A DNA stretch of 64,000 bases from Pseudomonas sp. LD120 (GCF_009861525.1 NZ_WVHL01000003.1:1-64000), one strand, 5' to 3'. Shown: positions 44,408 to 53,779, counted from the first letter of the stretch. The notes: a model not told the origin generated them from the letters alone. Numbers and translations are program-made.

Positions 44408-44626
44408 GGTCTTTGGTCAGGATACACCCCCAAAAATCTGCTGGTTCTTTGAGCAATACGCTAGCCTTTGAGCATTTTCCTAAAACTGCGTGATAGTAAC
44501 GACCTATATGCGTATCTTGTAGCTCTTTTCGTTTAATTCGGTGGATTAGCACGTTCACTGGGGGGGGGCAGTGTGCTGTGCTCAGCGGATGGGATAGGGG
44601 GGAATTTTATGAACACTACTTCATTT
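44408..44626. other. Island junction sequence
   Basis: About 220 bases between the small frame and the start of homology to the HIT gene. It includes a run of nine G at 44560-44568. Frames here are short, and I see no promoter or JUMPstart-like element. It marks the right edge of the island. Confidence 0.5.
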
Positions 44627-45244
44627 AGCGTCCGTACCTGGATAAGGTGTTCGACGATCTGGCGGCAGCCCAACGGCGCCCCGGCGATCGCCTTGATCGC
44701 CGAGTCAGCCAAGGTGGCGAGCGCTCTGGAGCTTGAAGGGCAGTCGTTGCAGCGTCTCAAGGGCTGGACCTACGGGCAGTTGTTCGCCTCGCTGGACAAG
44801 TGTGTTGCGCCCTCTTCGGCGCTGGATATCGAACCGGTGACGGCCTCTACCCTGGAAGACTTCTGCGCGCTGCATGGCGAAAGCTTCAATACCCCTGCGG
44901 CCGCCCGGCCAGTCAACCAGGCAGCCTTCGGCGGCTTGCTCAACGACGGACGTGGGCATCTGTACCTGCTGCGGGACCAGGGCGTTGCGGTGGCCGGTGC
45001 GGCGCTATTCGTCGCCGACAATGGCGTGGCCTACCTGGGCACCGCCTTTACCACCAAGGCCGCCCGGGGCCAGGGCTATCACCGGGCCCTGATCGCCCAT
45101 CGCTTGCAGCAGGCCGTCGCCCTCGGCGCCCAGAGTGTGGCGGCCACCGCCCTGGTGAACTCGCAAAGCCGGCGCAACCTGGAGCACTACGGCTTGCGCC
45201 TGTCCCACCTGCAAACCCTGTATCGGGCCGAGTCACAGGGCTAG
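44573..45244 (+). pseudogene. GNAT acetyltransferase, copy B, 5'-truncated
   Basis: The frame from about 44677 encodes residues ~80-267 of the GNAT protein at 29431-30234. The first part is diverged, and the last ~115 residues are identical except for one substitution (TKAARGQG versus TKVARGQG). An upstream in-frame ATG at 44609 gives a chimeric 211-residue product, but the N-terminal domain is missing, so I call it a pseudogene. Confidence 0.85.
44627..44676 (+). pseudogene. HIT gene remnant fused to GNAT
   Basis: About 50 bases that in one frame encode RPYLDKVFDDLAAAQRR, matching RQHLYQVFDGLLAAQRR in the middle of the HIT protein at 28953-29429. Homology to the GNAT gene starts directly afterwards, at codon ~80 of GNAT. 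A deletion therefore removed the rest of HIT and the start of GNAT. Confidence 0.85.
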
Positions 45245-45540
45245 CGCTGTGGCGTTGTCGGCGCCGGGTCGAAGCGGATCGAGTACAGAATCGCCCTCAG
45301 GGTGGCGAAGTCCTGGAAGAAACCCACGCTATCAGCCACCACCTGACGCTGGCCGCTGTCGAGCACCGCCATCAGGCAGGTGCCGCCATAGGCGTGAAAG
45401 CCGGTGTCCCCATCGCTGATGCCGCAGGTCTGATAGGCCAGCAGGCCTTTCCAGCGTAAGCGCCCCATAAAGCCCACATTCCAAGTCGAAATCTGATGCT
45501 CGAAGCTGTGCTCCTCAACTCTTTCAGGAGCCAGTACCTC

Positions 45541-45900
45541 ATGATGCGACCCGATGCAAAAGTGGAAAAAGTCTACCTCTACCCCAAGCCCGTAGACTTT
45601 CGAAAATCCATAGACGGTCTGACCGCGCTGGTCGAGCTGGATATCAAAGTCGCCGTGTTCGATCCGGTACTTTTTGTCTTCCTCAACAAAGCCCGTAACC
45701 GCATCAAAGTGTTGTATTGGGAGCGCAACGGTTTCTGTCTGTGGCTCAAACGTCTGGAAGCCGAACGGTTCAAAACCTCCCCTGACGACACGAATGAAGC
45801 CATTGTCCTGACGGCTCAGGAACTGAACTGGTTACTCGACGGTTTTGATCTGTGGCGCAACCGGCCACATCAGGTTTTGACGCCGCGATTTGTCGCATAG
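45541..45900 (+). CDS. tnpB: IS66 accessory protein TnpB, copy 5
   Basis: A 119-residue TnpB identical in the visible protein to copy 3. It has the paired ATG start, the [10 protein letters not shown] motif and an 18-base gap to tnpC. Confidence 0.92.
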   Translation: MMRPDAKVEKVYLYPKPVDFRKSIDGLTALVELDIKVAVFDPVLFVFLNKARNRIKVLYWERNGFCLWLKRLEAERFKTSPDDTNEAIVLTAQELNWLLDGFDLWRNRPHQVLTPRFVA

Positions 45901-45918
45901 TTGGATATAATCCGGGCC

Positions 45919-47451
45919 ATGATTTCCATGCCCGACGACCTCCCTGATGATCCGGTTCTGCTCAAGCAAATGCTTGTGCAGATGCTCAGTGAGCGTCAGG
46001 TGGACAAAGACCAGATTGTTGACCTGAAAGAGCAGATCAAACTATGGCGTGAACGTTTTTTCGGGCGTAAGTTAGAGCAAACCGTCGATCCGCAGACGCC
46101 GCAGCTCGTGCTCTTTAATGAACCCGAAAGCTTTGCGGTTCCGGTCTCCGACACCTCTGACGAAGAAGTCGTTGCCCCGACTAAACGCCGAGGTAAACGT
46201 AAACCACTATCAGCCGATCTGCCTCGGATCGAGGTCATCCACGAACTACCCGAACACGAACTGACTTGCGGCTGCGGTTGCCGCAAACACGCCATCGGCG
46301 AAGAAACCAGCGAACAGCTAGAGATCGTGCCGATGCAGATCCGCGTGATCAAACATATCCGCAAAGTCTACGGCTGCCGGGGCTGCGAAGCAGCCCCGGT
46401 CACGGCTGACAAACCTACGCAACTGATCGAAAAGAGCATGGCCAGTCCGAGTGTGTTGGCGATGCTGCTGACCACCAAGTACGTCGATGGTCTGCCGCTG
46501 CACCGCTTCGAAAAAGTCCTCGCTCGCCACGGTGTCGAGATCCCTCGGCAAACTCTGGCTCGCTGGGTGATCCAGTGCAGCGAACACTTTCAGCCACTCC
46601 TGAATTTGATGCGTGACCGGCTGCTGGAAAGTCCGGTCATCCACTGCGATGAAACCCGTGTCCAGGTGTTGAAAGAGCCGGATCGAGATCCGACCAGCCA
46701 ATCCTGGATGTGGGTGCAAGCCAGCGGCCCGCCAGATCGTAAAGTCGTGTTGTTTGACTACACGTCCAGTCGTGCGCAGGAAGAGCCACTGCGGCTGCTG
46801 GAAAGTTATCGCGGTTATGTCATGACCGACGACTACGCCGGCTATAACGCGTTGGCGTTGCAATCGGGTGTGGAGCGCTTGGCGTGCATGGCCCATGCAC
46901 GACGCAAGTTCGTGGACGCGCAAAAAGTGCAGCCCAAGGGTAAAACCGGACGGGCCGATATCGCGCTGACGATGATCAACAAGCTGTACGGGATCGAGCG
47001 TGAACTTAAGGAAGCCGATGATGAACAGCGGTTTATCGTTCGCCAGGAAAAGAGCCTGCCGATCTTGGGGCAGCTGAAAGTCTGGTTGGATAAAACCCAA
47101 TCCCAGGTGACGCCGCAAAGTGCATTAGGCAAGGCGGTGCATTATCTGGCGAATAACTGGAGCCGACTGGAGCGTTATGTCGAAGCGGGTTATTTGCCCA
47201 TCGACAACAACACGGCCGAAAGAGCGATCAAGCCGTTTGTCATCGGGCGCAAGGCCTGGTTGTTCAGCGATACCGTCAATGGCGCCAGTGCTAGCGCGAA
47301 GATCTACAGCCTGGTCGAGACCGCCAAGGTCAACGGCCAAGAGCCTTATACGTGGCTACGCCACGTACTAGAGCGGCTGCCGCATGCCTCGTCAGTAAAG
47401 GACTACGAGGCGCTACTGCCGTGGAACTGCTCGCCCGAAATGCCACGGTAG
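45919..47451 (+). CDS. tnpC: IS66 transposase TnpC, copy 5
   Basis: A 510-residue TnpC, the same as copy 3 except at the C-terminal end (SPEMPR versus SPQMPR). The zinc site and DDE motifs ([26 protein letters not shown]) are present, so it may be active. Confidence 0.94.
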   Translation: MISMPDDLPDDPVLLKQMLVQMLSERQVDKDQIVDLKEQIKLWRERFFGRKLEQTVDPQTPQLVLFNEPESFAVPVSDTSDEEVVAPTKRRGKRKPLSADLPRIEVIHELPEHELTCGCGCRKHAIGEETSEQLEIVPMQIRVIKHIRKVYGCRGCEAAPVTADKPTQLIEKSMASPSVLAMLLTTKYVDGLPLHRFEKVLARHGVEIPRQTLARWVIQCSEHFQPLLNLMRDRLLESPVIHCDETRVQVLKEPDRDPTSQSWMWVQASGPPDRKVVLFDYTSSRAQEEPLRLLESYRGYVMTDDYAGYNALALQSGVERLACMAHARRKFVDAQKVQPKGKTGRADIALTMINKLYGIERELKEADDEQRFIVRQEKSLPILGQLKVWLDKTQSQVTPQSALGKAVHYLANNWSRLERYVEAGYLPIDNNTAERAIKPFVIGRKAWLFSDTVNGASASAKIYSLVETAKVNGQEPYTWLRHVLERLPHASSVKDYEALLPWNCSPEMPR

Positions 47452-48242
47452 ATCGTTGCTCAACCACTGGGTAGGTGGGGTTTATGGATCGCATACTTTC
47501 CAGCCGGGGCCTGAAATCTCTTGCACCGGGCTGGGCGCGTCCTTTCCGGCGCTGCGCATCCACACGCCGTTTTCCTGATAGAAAAACAAACCTTCGGCGG
47601 CCTGTTCCAGGCTGCCCTGCTGCGGGCACAGGTGGAGGGTGTACTCCTCGTTTGGGCGTTTTTCGGGTGGTCCAGGGTGAGGCAGTTCTGCGCCTGGCCG
47701 AGCTTCCAACCTTTGGGGTATTGCAGGCTGAAGCCCTGGGCCTTGAAGCGTGGTGAATCCTTGGGCAATACCGGAACTCCGGCTTCCTCGCGCAAGGGTT
47801 CGTACAGGCTGGGATCGTCGCGACAGGCAGACAGCGGGCGGGCCTTGGCCTTGTGCAACTGGTCGAGGCGATGAGTCTGTGGATCAGCGTTGGCGCTGAC
47901 ACAAGCACAGCCGTAGCCGTAATGATTGTTGGTCCGTACCCATTGCTGATCGTTGAAGGTGGGCCAGTCGCCCTCGGCCTGATAGCCGCCCTGAGTGGCG
48001 ATGTCCCAGACGCCGTCGTGGTCGGTGAGGGTGGCATTGGCCGGGGTCGGGTTCTTGAACCAGCCGCATCGGCGTTCGACCTTGGCCGGAGCGGCGCTGG
48101 CGGGTAAGGCAATCAGTGTCAGGAGTGTGCAGATCAGGGCGCATTGCAGCATGGAGCATCCTTGTTCGGTGAGTGATGGAGGCGAAACTCAAGTACTCTC
48201 GCCCCTGGCTTTTCAGCCATTCATGGAGATCAGGAAGATTTT

Positions 48243-48881
48243 ATGCAAAGGACGCTGTGTGCAGTGATGAGCCTGTCGCTTATTGCTTCGTCCATGGGGG
48301 GCTGTGCCTCGCATGCCAAACCCCGGGTCGCGGGCCCACAGGTTTATGGCTATACCCTCAATCAACGGCTCTCCACCGACGCGTTCAAGGCACTGTCCGA
48401 TACCGGTAGGGAGACGATGAGCGGACTCTCGATCTATGAGCTGAAAGACCCTGAAGGTGTCAGGCTCAAGTTGTATCTGGAACGCACCCTGTGGGTGGAT
48501 AGAGTCGAGAAGGTCAGTACTCCGTTCGACGTCGAAAGTGATTGCGAGAATGCCTTGAAAGATGAAACTGCGCGGTTGCAGTCGACGATTGCCGAGTTCA
48601 ATTCCCGTCAAGCCCGTTCGGGCGGTGCGCCTCGTCAGGTTGGAGATATCTACGCCAGTCAGTCAACGACCCCATGCACGCGTAAAGGCGGCAGAGATGC
48701 GGATGCCCAGAGCTACCGCTATGAGCTCTCTGCCAGCCTGAGCACCGAAACCGCGCCGGTCAAACACGGACTGTCGGAAAAGGTTGAAAACGCCTACATG
48801 GGGATGTGGATGGGCGTCTTCACCATCGTTCTCCTACCTTTTGCGTTGATCGGTGCGGCAGTGGACGCCGTGACTGATTGA
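48243..48881 (+). CDS. Lipoprotein of unknown function, copy B
   Basis: A 212-residue product identical to the one at 31185-31823, including the lipobox SSMGGC and the hydrophobic C-terminus. The flanking DNA is also the same for some way on both sides. Identity here, next to diverged stretches in the neighbours, indicates recent recombination between the copies. Confidence 0.78.
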   Translation: MQRTLCAVMSLSLIASSMGGCASHAKPRVAGPQVYGYTLNQRLSTDAFKALSDTGRETMSGLSIYELKDPEGVRLKLYLERTLWVDRVEKVSTPFDVESDCENALKDETARLQSTIAEFNSRQARSGGAPRQVGDIYASQSTTPCTRKGGRDADAQSYRYELSASLSTETAPVKHGLSEKVENAYMGMWMGVFTIVLLPFALIGAAVDAVTD

Positions 48882-48888
48882 TCGCCGT

Positions 48889-49515
48889 TCAATAGCGCCA
48901 CTTGCGCACCAGGTCCTCGCCGAAGCGCTGGCTGATCAGCGCTTCGGCGCTGTCATCGTCGTCATGCACCTCTGCCAGGCACAGCAGCATCAGCGCATCC
49001 AGGTACTCCTCGGGGGCGTCGAAGAAGCGCGTCAGCGCTGTGCCGGTGTCGTGATCGAAGTAGTAGACCGCGCCGCTTTCCCGATGGAAACAGAACATAT
49101 TGCCGTTGCCCAGATAGTCACCGAAGGCGACCAACTGCCGGGCCAGGGGCAGTTCCAGGTCGGTGTCGGGGATATCGACTATGCCCGGATAGGCCTCAAG
49201 CAATGGTTGGATCGGCGTGTGGCCAGGGCCGACGCTGCACAGGATTTCCGCCAGTGACAAGACCCCCAACTGCCGATGATAGTTGCGCAGAGAGGGCGGC
49301 AAGGCACAGCCCAGGCGCTGCTCCAGGGCCAGCAGGGCCTCCTCGCTGACGGGGGTTAATTCCGGCTCGTTGACGTGGCCTTCCCACAGCGCAGCGTAGG
49401 CGCCGATGACCGCGAGGTACCAGCTCAGCCGCGCGGCTTGATCAGGCAGGTCCGGCCAGGCCAGGGGCGGGCAGCCGGCAGGGGGCCATTGCTCGGAGGT
49501 GGTTTGATCGGTCAT
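48889..49515 (-). CDS. SMI1/KNR4 (SUKH)-like protein, copy B
   Basis: A 208-residue SUKH-type protein. Its N-terminus (MTDQTTSEQW) differs from copy A, as do about 50 residues in the middle at the DNA level (PDTDLELPLARQL here against PESDLDLALAHQL). The rest is identical. It has an AAGGACG ribosome site before the ATG at 49515, so, unlike copy A, its native 5' region is intact. It is divergent from the amidohydrolase at 49668. Confidence 0.8.
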   Translation of the reverse strand: MTDQTTSEQWPPAGCPPLAWPDLPDQAARLSWYLAVIGAYAALWEGHVNEPELTPVSEEALLALEQRLGCALPPSLRNYHRQLGVLSLAEILCSVGPGHTPIQPLLEAYPGIVDIPDTDLELPLARQLVAFGDYLGNGNMFCFHRESGAVYYFDHDTGTALTRFFDAPEEYLDALMLLCLAEVHDDDDSAEALISQRFGEDLVRKWRY

Positions 49516-49667
49516 GGAGCGTCCTTGCGAGGGTGTCGGGAAGGGGAAAGCTTTATCCATGGCTTGAACACATGGGTCAAGCCTGATGAGCGCTGCGGAC
49601 ATTGTTGGCGGCAAGGTCCGGATTTAGCCTGTGGTTTCGATCTTGAATACATAGGGGGGACCGCCCA

Positions 49668-50498
49668 ATGACCTTGAAACGGGGCGCCATCGATGCCTGG
49701 GCGCAGCCGGCCAACGGCCGTGCCCGGGCGCTGTTGCCGGAAGTGGCGCGGTTGTTTGAGAAGTCCGGGTCCGCGCATTTGCTCGACCAGGCCCTGAGCA
49801 TGGAACACACCGTGGAACTGATGGATCAGGCTGGGGTGGAGAAACTCATGCTTTCGGCCTGGTGCCGGCCCGAGGGCTGGGTGTTCAGCAACGATGAGAT
49901 TGCGGCTTATACCCGGGCCTTTCCCGAACGTTTCGTCGGCGTGGCCACGGTGGACCTGAGCCGGCCCGTGGCGGCGGTGGCCGAGCTGGAGCGAGCCGTC
50001 AAGGAGCTGGGCTGCAAGGCTCTGCGCATCGTGCCCTGGTTATGGAAACTGCCGCCCAATCACCGCTGGTATTACCCGCTGTATGTGAAGTGCATCGAAT
50101 TGGGCATTCCCTTCTGTACCCAAGTCGGTCATACGGGGCCGCTGATGCCCTCGGAAACCGGGCGGCCCGTGCCGTACCTGGACGAGGTGGCCCTGGATTT
50201 TCCCGAACTGGTGATCGTTGGCGGGCATATCGGGCATCCCTGGACCGACGAGATGATCGGCCTGGCCTGGAAACACGACAACATCCACATTGATACCTCC
50301 GCCTACCTGCCGGCCTATTACCCCCCGCAGTTGCTGCACTTCATGCGCACTTATGGCCAGGACAAGGTGTTGTTCGGCAGCAACTTCCCCCAGCTGTCGC
50401 TGAAAAAATGCCTGGAACAGGTGCGAGCCCTGGAACTTCCGCCGGCCATTGTGGACAAATTCCTCCAGGGCAATGCCCGTCGGGTATTCGGTTTGTAA
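49668..50498 (+). CDS. Amidohydrolase-2 family protein (COG2159)
   Basis: A 276-residue TIM-barrel protein of the ACMSD-like amidohydrolase family. Visible motifs are MEHTVELMDQAGVEKLMLSA, CKALRIVPWLWKLPPNHRWYYP, the metal/active-site histidines in GHIGHPW, and the C-terminal LFGSNFPQ (where related enzymes have GSDxP; the aspartate is asparagine here). The usual N-terminal HxH metal pair is absent: the start reads GAIDAWAQ. So it may bind metal differently or not hydrolyse. The substrate is unknown. It is divergent from SUKH copy B. Confidence 0.78.
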   Translation: MTLKRGAIDAWAQPANGRARALLPEVARLFEKSGSAHLLDQALSMEHTVELMDQAGVEKLMLSAWCRPEGWVFSNDEIAAYTRAFPERFVGVATVDLSRPVAAVAELERAVKELGCKALRIVPWLWKLPPNHRWYYPLYVKCIELGIPFCTQVGHTGPLMPSETGRPVPYLDEVALDFPELVIVGGHIGHPWTDEMIGLAWKHDNIHIDTSAYLPAYYPPQLLHFMRTYGQDKVLFGSNFPQLSLKKCLEQVRALELPPAIVDKFLQGNARRVFGL

Positions 50499-50644
50499 GC
50501 GTCGGCAACAGGCGCTCACCAGCCTGGCCCAGGCGCCTGAACGCCGTTGCCAGATTGCGCTTGCCGCGCGGCAACGGTTTTTTTGGTCGGAGGTTTCTTG
50601 CTATCGTGGCCTCCCTCTTTCACGGACGAATATCGAGACAGCCC

Positions 50645-51085
50645 ATGGCTAACTCCACCCCGTCACGCCTCGGCAAGATCCTCCAGGGTCTGCTGTTTGT
50701 TCTGATCGGCATCGGCCTGTTGGCCATTGCTGTCAATTTCACCCTCGATCGTCGCGAATTCATCGCCAGTGCCCAGACCGCCGACGGTATCGTCAGTGAC
50801 CTGAACGCCGGTGGCTCGCACCCCGAGATCGCCTTTACCACCGGCAGCGGTGAGAAAATTTCCTACCCCCAGGGCGGCTTTATCTTCGGCTACCAGAAGG
50901 ATCAGCCGGTGCGGGTCTATTACCAGCCCGAACGGCCGGCCAACAGCGCGGTCATCGATGACCCCGCGGCACTCTGGGGCACTCCCGGTGTGCTGGGCCT
51001 GATCGGTTTGGTATTCACCCTGGCCGGCCTGGTGGGTGTCATCAGCCAGCGCGGACGAGCCACCCAAAAAGCAAAAGGACTTTGA
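50645..51085 (+). CDS. DUF3592-type membrane protein
   Basis: A 146-residue protein with one hydrophobic helix near the start (residues 13-32) and one near the end (114-135), and a small extracytoplasmic β domain between them (ASAQTADGIVSDLN, VRVYYQPERPANSAVIDDPA). This is the DUF3592 pattern. The function is unknown. It ends five bases before the next gene, with which it probably forms an operon. Confidence 0.75.
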   Translation: MANSTPSRLGKILQGLLFVLIGIGLLAIAVNFTLDRREFIASAQTADGIVSDLNAGGSHPEIAFTTGSGEKISYPQGGFIFGYQKDQPVRVYYQPERPANSAVIDDPAALWGTPGVLGLIGLVFTLAGLVGVISQRGRATQKAKGL

Positions 51086-51089
51086 CCCC

Positions 51090-51674
51090 ATGAACCTCAG
51101 CATTCCGATACCGGTCAACGAAAGTAAATGGCTGTACCAGACCGCCAGCAGCGGCGGCCTGACCATCGCCCTCGTGGCCGGCGGTGGTGGATCGATCACC
51201 CTGCGTTCGCCTCAGGGCAAGGACGTCAGCTATCGCTACGGCGGTCTGGGGGTGGGCGCCGGCTTTGGTGGGCGCCTGCCGCGTTTCGGCAAGGTCAATA
51301 TCCAGGTCAAGGGCAAGAGCGTCAGTGGTGCCGGTGCGGCGGAGGCTTTTCCCAGCACCGGCAAGGTCTTTGTCAGCGATGCCCTTCGCAGCCGGGACCT
51401 GACCGAGGACGACATTACCGGGCCTTGCTTCTATACCGAAGTCGGTGGCGGACTGGTGGTGGGCGGTTCGGCCACGGCTCTGCTGTTCGGCCTGGACCCC
51501 AAGCTACTGGCCCTGGCCGTCGTTTTGGGAAGCAACCCGGGGACCATGATGGCTTCGATCAAGGTCAACGAGCAGTTGCTGCGTTCGGCCAAGGGCGCCG
51601 TGGTCATGGCGGGCATGAACGTCGGACCACAGGCCGGTGGCGGCATTGCCACCTACATGGGCTACCTGTTCTAG
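51090..51674 (+). CDS. Unrecognised glycine-rich protein
   Basis: A 194-residue protein I do not recognise. It is rich in glycine and short β segments (GGLTIALVAGGGGSITLRSP, YRYGGLGVGAGFGGRLP, VGGGLVVGGSATALLFG). There is no signal peptide. It follows the DUF3592 gene at once. The composition suggests a β-sheet protein or membrane-associated protein, but no function can be given. Confidence 0.7.
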   Translation: MNLSIPIPVNESKWLYQTASSGGLTIALVAGGGGSITLRSPQGKDVSYRYGGLGVGAGFGGRLPRFGKVNIQVKGKSVSGAGAAEAFPSTGKVFVSDALRSRDLTEDDITGPCFYTEVGGGLVVGGSATALLFGLDPKLLALAVVLGSNPGTMMASIKVNEQLLRSAKGAVVMAGMNVGPQAGGGIATYMGYLF

Positions 51675-51698
51675 CCTCGCCCTGAGGCGCGCCGGGAA

Positions 51699-52946
51699 TC
51701 ATAGGCGCGCCAGACACTCCTGGAGAATATCCAGGCCCTCCTCGAAAATTTCAGGCTCAGTGGTCAGCGGCGCCAGCAGGCGAATGATGTGCCGCGCCTT
51801 GCCGCTGGGCATCAGCAGCAGCCCGGCCTCCCGGGCGTTGCCGAGCAGGGCGCTCAACTGTTCCGGCGCCGGCTCGCCCTGGGCATTGACCAACTCGATG
51901 CCGCGCATCGCGCCGACGCCGGTCAAGCGTCCCAGATACGGGTTCGGCCAATCGGCTTTCCAGCCCTCATAACGTTGCACGATGGCCTGTTCCTGGTGTT
52001 CGCCCCAGGCTTGCAGGCGCTCGTCGGTCATTTCCTCCAGGGTGGCGAGGGCGGCCGCGCAGGCGATCGGGTTGCCTGAGTAAGTACCGCCCAGGCCGCC
52101 CTTGGGCAGCACGTCCAGCAACTCCCTGCGACCTACCACCGCGCCCAGCGGAAGCCCACCGCCAATGCTCTTGCCCAGCAGGATCAGGTCCGGCTCGATA
52201 CCCAGCCGTGAGAAGGCGAAACGCTGCCCGGTGCGGCCGAAGCCGGACTGGATTTCATCGGCGATCAGCAGAATTCCGTGTTCGTCACAGAAGCTGCGTA
52301 ACGCCCGGGCGAAGGTGGCGTCCAGGGCCAGGAAGCCGCCTTCGCCCTGCACCGGTTCGAGGATGAAACAGGCCACTTCCTCGACATCGATTTCCACACT
52401 GAACAGGCGCTGCATGGCCTTCAGCGCTTCGTCGCAGGTGACGCCGTTGTCGGCGCTGGGGTAGGGCAGGTGATACACCGGCCCGGGTAGTACTCCGACC
52501 TTCTGCTTGTAGGGCGCTACCTTGCCGTTGAGGTTGAGGGTGGCCAGGGTGCGCCCGTGGAATCCGCCGTCGAAGGCGATGACCGCACTGCGCCCAGTGG
52601 CTGCGCGGACGATCTTCAGGGCATTTTCCGCGGCCTCGGCGCCGCTGTTGGTAAGCATGCCGCTGACCGGGTAACGCACCGGGATAAAGTCCGCCAGGCG
52701 CTGCATGAAGTCGATGTAGGGCTCGTGCTGCGCGGCGTTGAAGGCGTAGTGGGTGAGCCGGGTGGCCTGTTGCTGGATGGCCGCGACGATGCGCGGATGG
52801 CAATGCCCCAGGTTGAGCACGCCGATACCGCCGACGAAGTCGATGTAGCGCTTGCCATCGCTGTCCCAGACCTCGGCGTTGCGCCCGTGACTGAGGCGGA
52901 TCGGATGGACGGTGGAAAGCGAACGGCTGATGTTCTCGTGGCTCAT
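51699..52946 (-). CDS. Class-III aminotransferase (4-aminobutyrate aminotransferase-like)
   Basis: A 415-residue fold-type I PLP enzyme of the GABA/ornithine aminotransferase group. It has YIDFVGGIGVLNLGHCHP, the TNSGAEAAENALKI motif, the GFHGRT segment, the DEIQSGFGRTG metal-like loop and the PLP lysine in LLGKSIGGGLPL. The substrate is probably an ω-amino acid such as 4-aminobutyrate or 5-aminovalerate. The true gabT cannot be separated from paralogues by eye. It is monocistronic and convergent with the gene at 51090. Confidence 0.85.
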   Translation of the reverse strand: MSHENISRSLSTVHPIRLSHGRNAEVWDSDGKRYIDFVGGIGVLNLGHCHPRIVAAIQQQATRLTHYAFNAAQHEPYIDFMQRLADFIPVRYPVSGMLTNSGAEAAENALKIVRAATGRSAVIAFDGGFHGRTLATLNLNGKVAPYKQKVGVLPGPVYHLPYPSADNGVTCDEALKAMQRLFSVEIDVEEVACFILEPVQGEGGFLALDATFARALRSFCDEHGILLIADEIQSGFGRTGQRFAFSRLGIEPDLILLGKSIGGGLPLGAVVGRRELLDVLPKGGLGGTYSGNPIACAAALATLEEMTDERLQAWGEHQEQAIVQRYEGWKADWPNPYLGRLTGVGAMRGIELVNAQGEPAPEQLSALLGNAREAGLLLMPSGKARHIIRLLAPLTTEPEIFEEGLDILQECLARL

Positions 52947-53066
52947 GGATGCGGGCTCTGGGTGCCGGAAACGAGCCGTTATCTAAGCCTTTGGCGAGGG
53001 CTCGGGACAAACGAAATAAAGTCGTCGGATCAGTATGAAAATTCCCGATGTGGCGAAAGTACTGTG

Positions 53067-53648
53067 TCAACGATCCTGGTTTTTGCGGCGGTTGCGCAGG
53101 TGAAGGGTCCGCGCGACAACAGCGACCAGTACCACCACAGCAACAACGATGGGCAGGTGATAGGGTTTCAGGTCCCCGAGGAAATGCTGCAGGGCTTCAC
53201 CGGCCCAATAACCGGCGCCGACGAACAGCGAGGCCCACACTGCCGCACCCACCACGTTGAGTAGTGCAAAGCGCCAGGGAGCCAGGCCGCTGGCACCGAT
53301 CACCAAGGGGCCGACCAGGCGCATGCCATAGAGAAAGCGCACAGCGAACACCGAAGTCGAAGGGTAGCCCTGGATCGTCCCCTGGACCCGTTCGATGGCC
53401 GCCTGATGACGCTTGAGCCTGGGCAACAGGCGTGCCCCTGAGCAACGGCCGGTCCAGAACAGCAACTGATCGCCGAGGATGCCGCCGAGGGTGGCCCAGC
53501 CGATCACTTGCGGCCAGTGCAGGCTGCCCTGGTGCGCCGCCATGCCGCCGAGGATCAGCACGGTTTCACCTTCCAGCAGGCAGCCGATGAAGATCACCCA
53601 GTAGCCGTAGGCGGCGATCAGTGCGTTGAGGTCGAGGTGTTCGAGCAT
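53067..53648 (-). CDS. DedA-family membrane protein
   Basis: A 193-residue DedA/SNARE-associated protein. It shows the family start LIAAYGYWVIFIGCLLEGETVLILGG, GGILGDQLLFWTGR and the membrane-embedded RFLYGMRLVGPLVIGASG, where the conserved arginines lie. The family supports lipid carrier recycling or the proton gradient. It is monocistronic. Confidence 0.88.
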   Translation of the reverse strand: MLEHLDLNALIAAYGYWVIFIGCLLEGETVLILGGMAAHQGSLHWPQVIGWATLGGILGDQLLFWTGRCSGARLLPRLKRHQAAIERVQGTIQGYPSTSVFAVRFLYGMRLVGPLVIGASGLAPWRFALLNVVGAAVWASLFVGAGYWAGEALQHFLGDLKPYHLPIVVAVVVLVAVVARTLHLRNRRKNQDR

Positions 53649-53756
53649 GGAGATCCCTGTTCAATGTGTGAAGTCCGCCATGACTTCGAGTCGTGATCTT
53701 GGCTTTGAGTGCCTTTTTTCTGATGTGCCGGCTGGCATTTACAGTTCAAGTAGTCG

Positions 53757-53779
53757 GGGATATACCTTGGACATATCCC
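53757..53779. promoter_or_regulatory. Palindrome upstream of vapBC, candidate operator
   Basis: An inverted repeat GGGATAT-N9-ATATCCC lies about 50 bases upstream of the antitoxin start. VapBC complexes normally repress their own promoter at such repeats. This is inferred from position and symmetry. Confidence 0.6.

Larger units (their letters stand above)
45456..47496 (+). mobile_element. IS66-family insertion sequence, copy 5
   Basis: A 2,041-base element in DUF4087 copy B. Ends are GTAAGCGCCCCATAAAGCCC on the left and, read inward, GTATGCGATCCATAAACCCC on the right. The 8-base target duplication TTTCCAGC (45448-45455 and 47497-47504) is exact. It is in the opposite orientation to copies 2 and 3. 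Confidence 0.94.
45241..48152 (-). pseudogene. DUF4087 protein, copy B, frameshifted and split by IS66
   Basis: The homologue of the gene at 30231-31094. The N-terminal part (48152 down to 47505) and C-terminal part (45455 down to 45241) are separated by IS66 copy 5. Before that, a run of T on the plus strand is one base shorter than in copy A (5 instead of 6 in GCGTTTTTCGGG), which shifts the frame after LTLDHPK. Both changes destroy the product. The signal peptide and DUF4087 start remain recognisable. Confidence 0.92.
44677..49486. repeat. Duplicated block, copy B (GNAT' to SUKH), with IS66 inside
   Basis: The second copy of the block at 29667-32414, 15.0 kb away in direct orientation. 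It carries a HIT-GNAT deletion, a frameshift and an IS66 insertion, whereas copy A is intact apart from the IS66 at its edge. Confidence 0.88.

Noticed and set aside
44560..44568. Run of nine G as a phase-variation tract
   Set aside because: It is not inside or just upstream of any supported gene, so a switching role cannot be argued.
34607..47496. Composite transposon made by IS66 copies 3 and 5
   Set aside because: The outer flanks do not share an 8-base target repeat, and copy 5 has its own duplication in DUF4087 copy B, so the island did not arrive as a simple IS66 composite.
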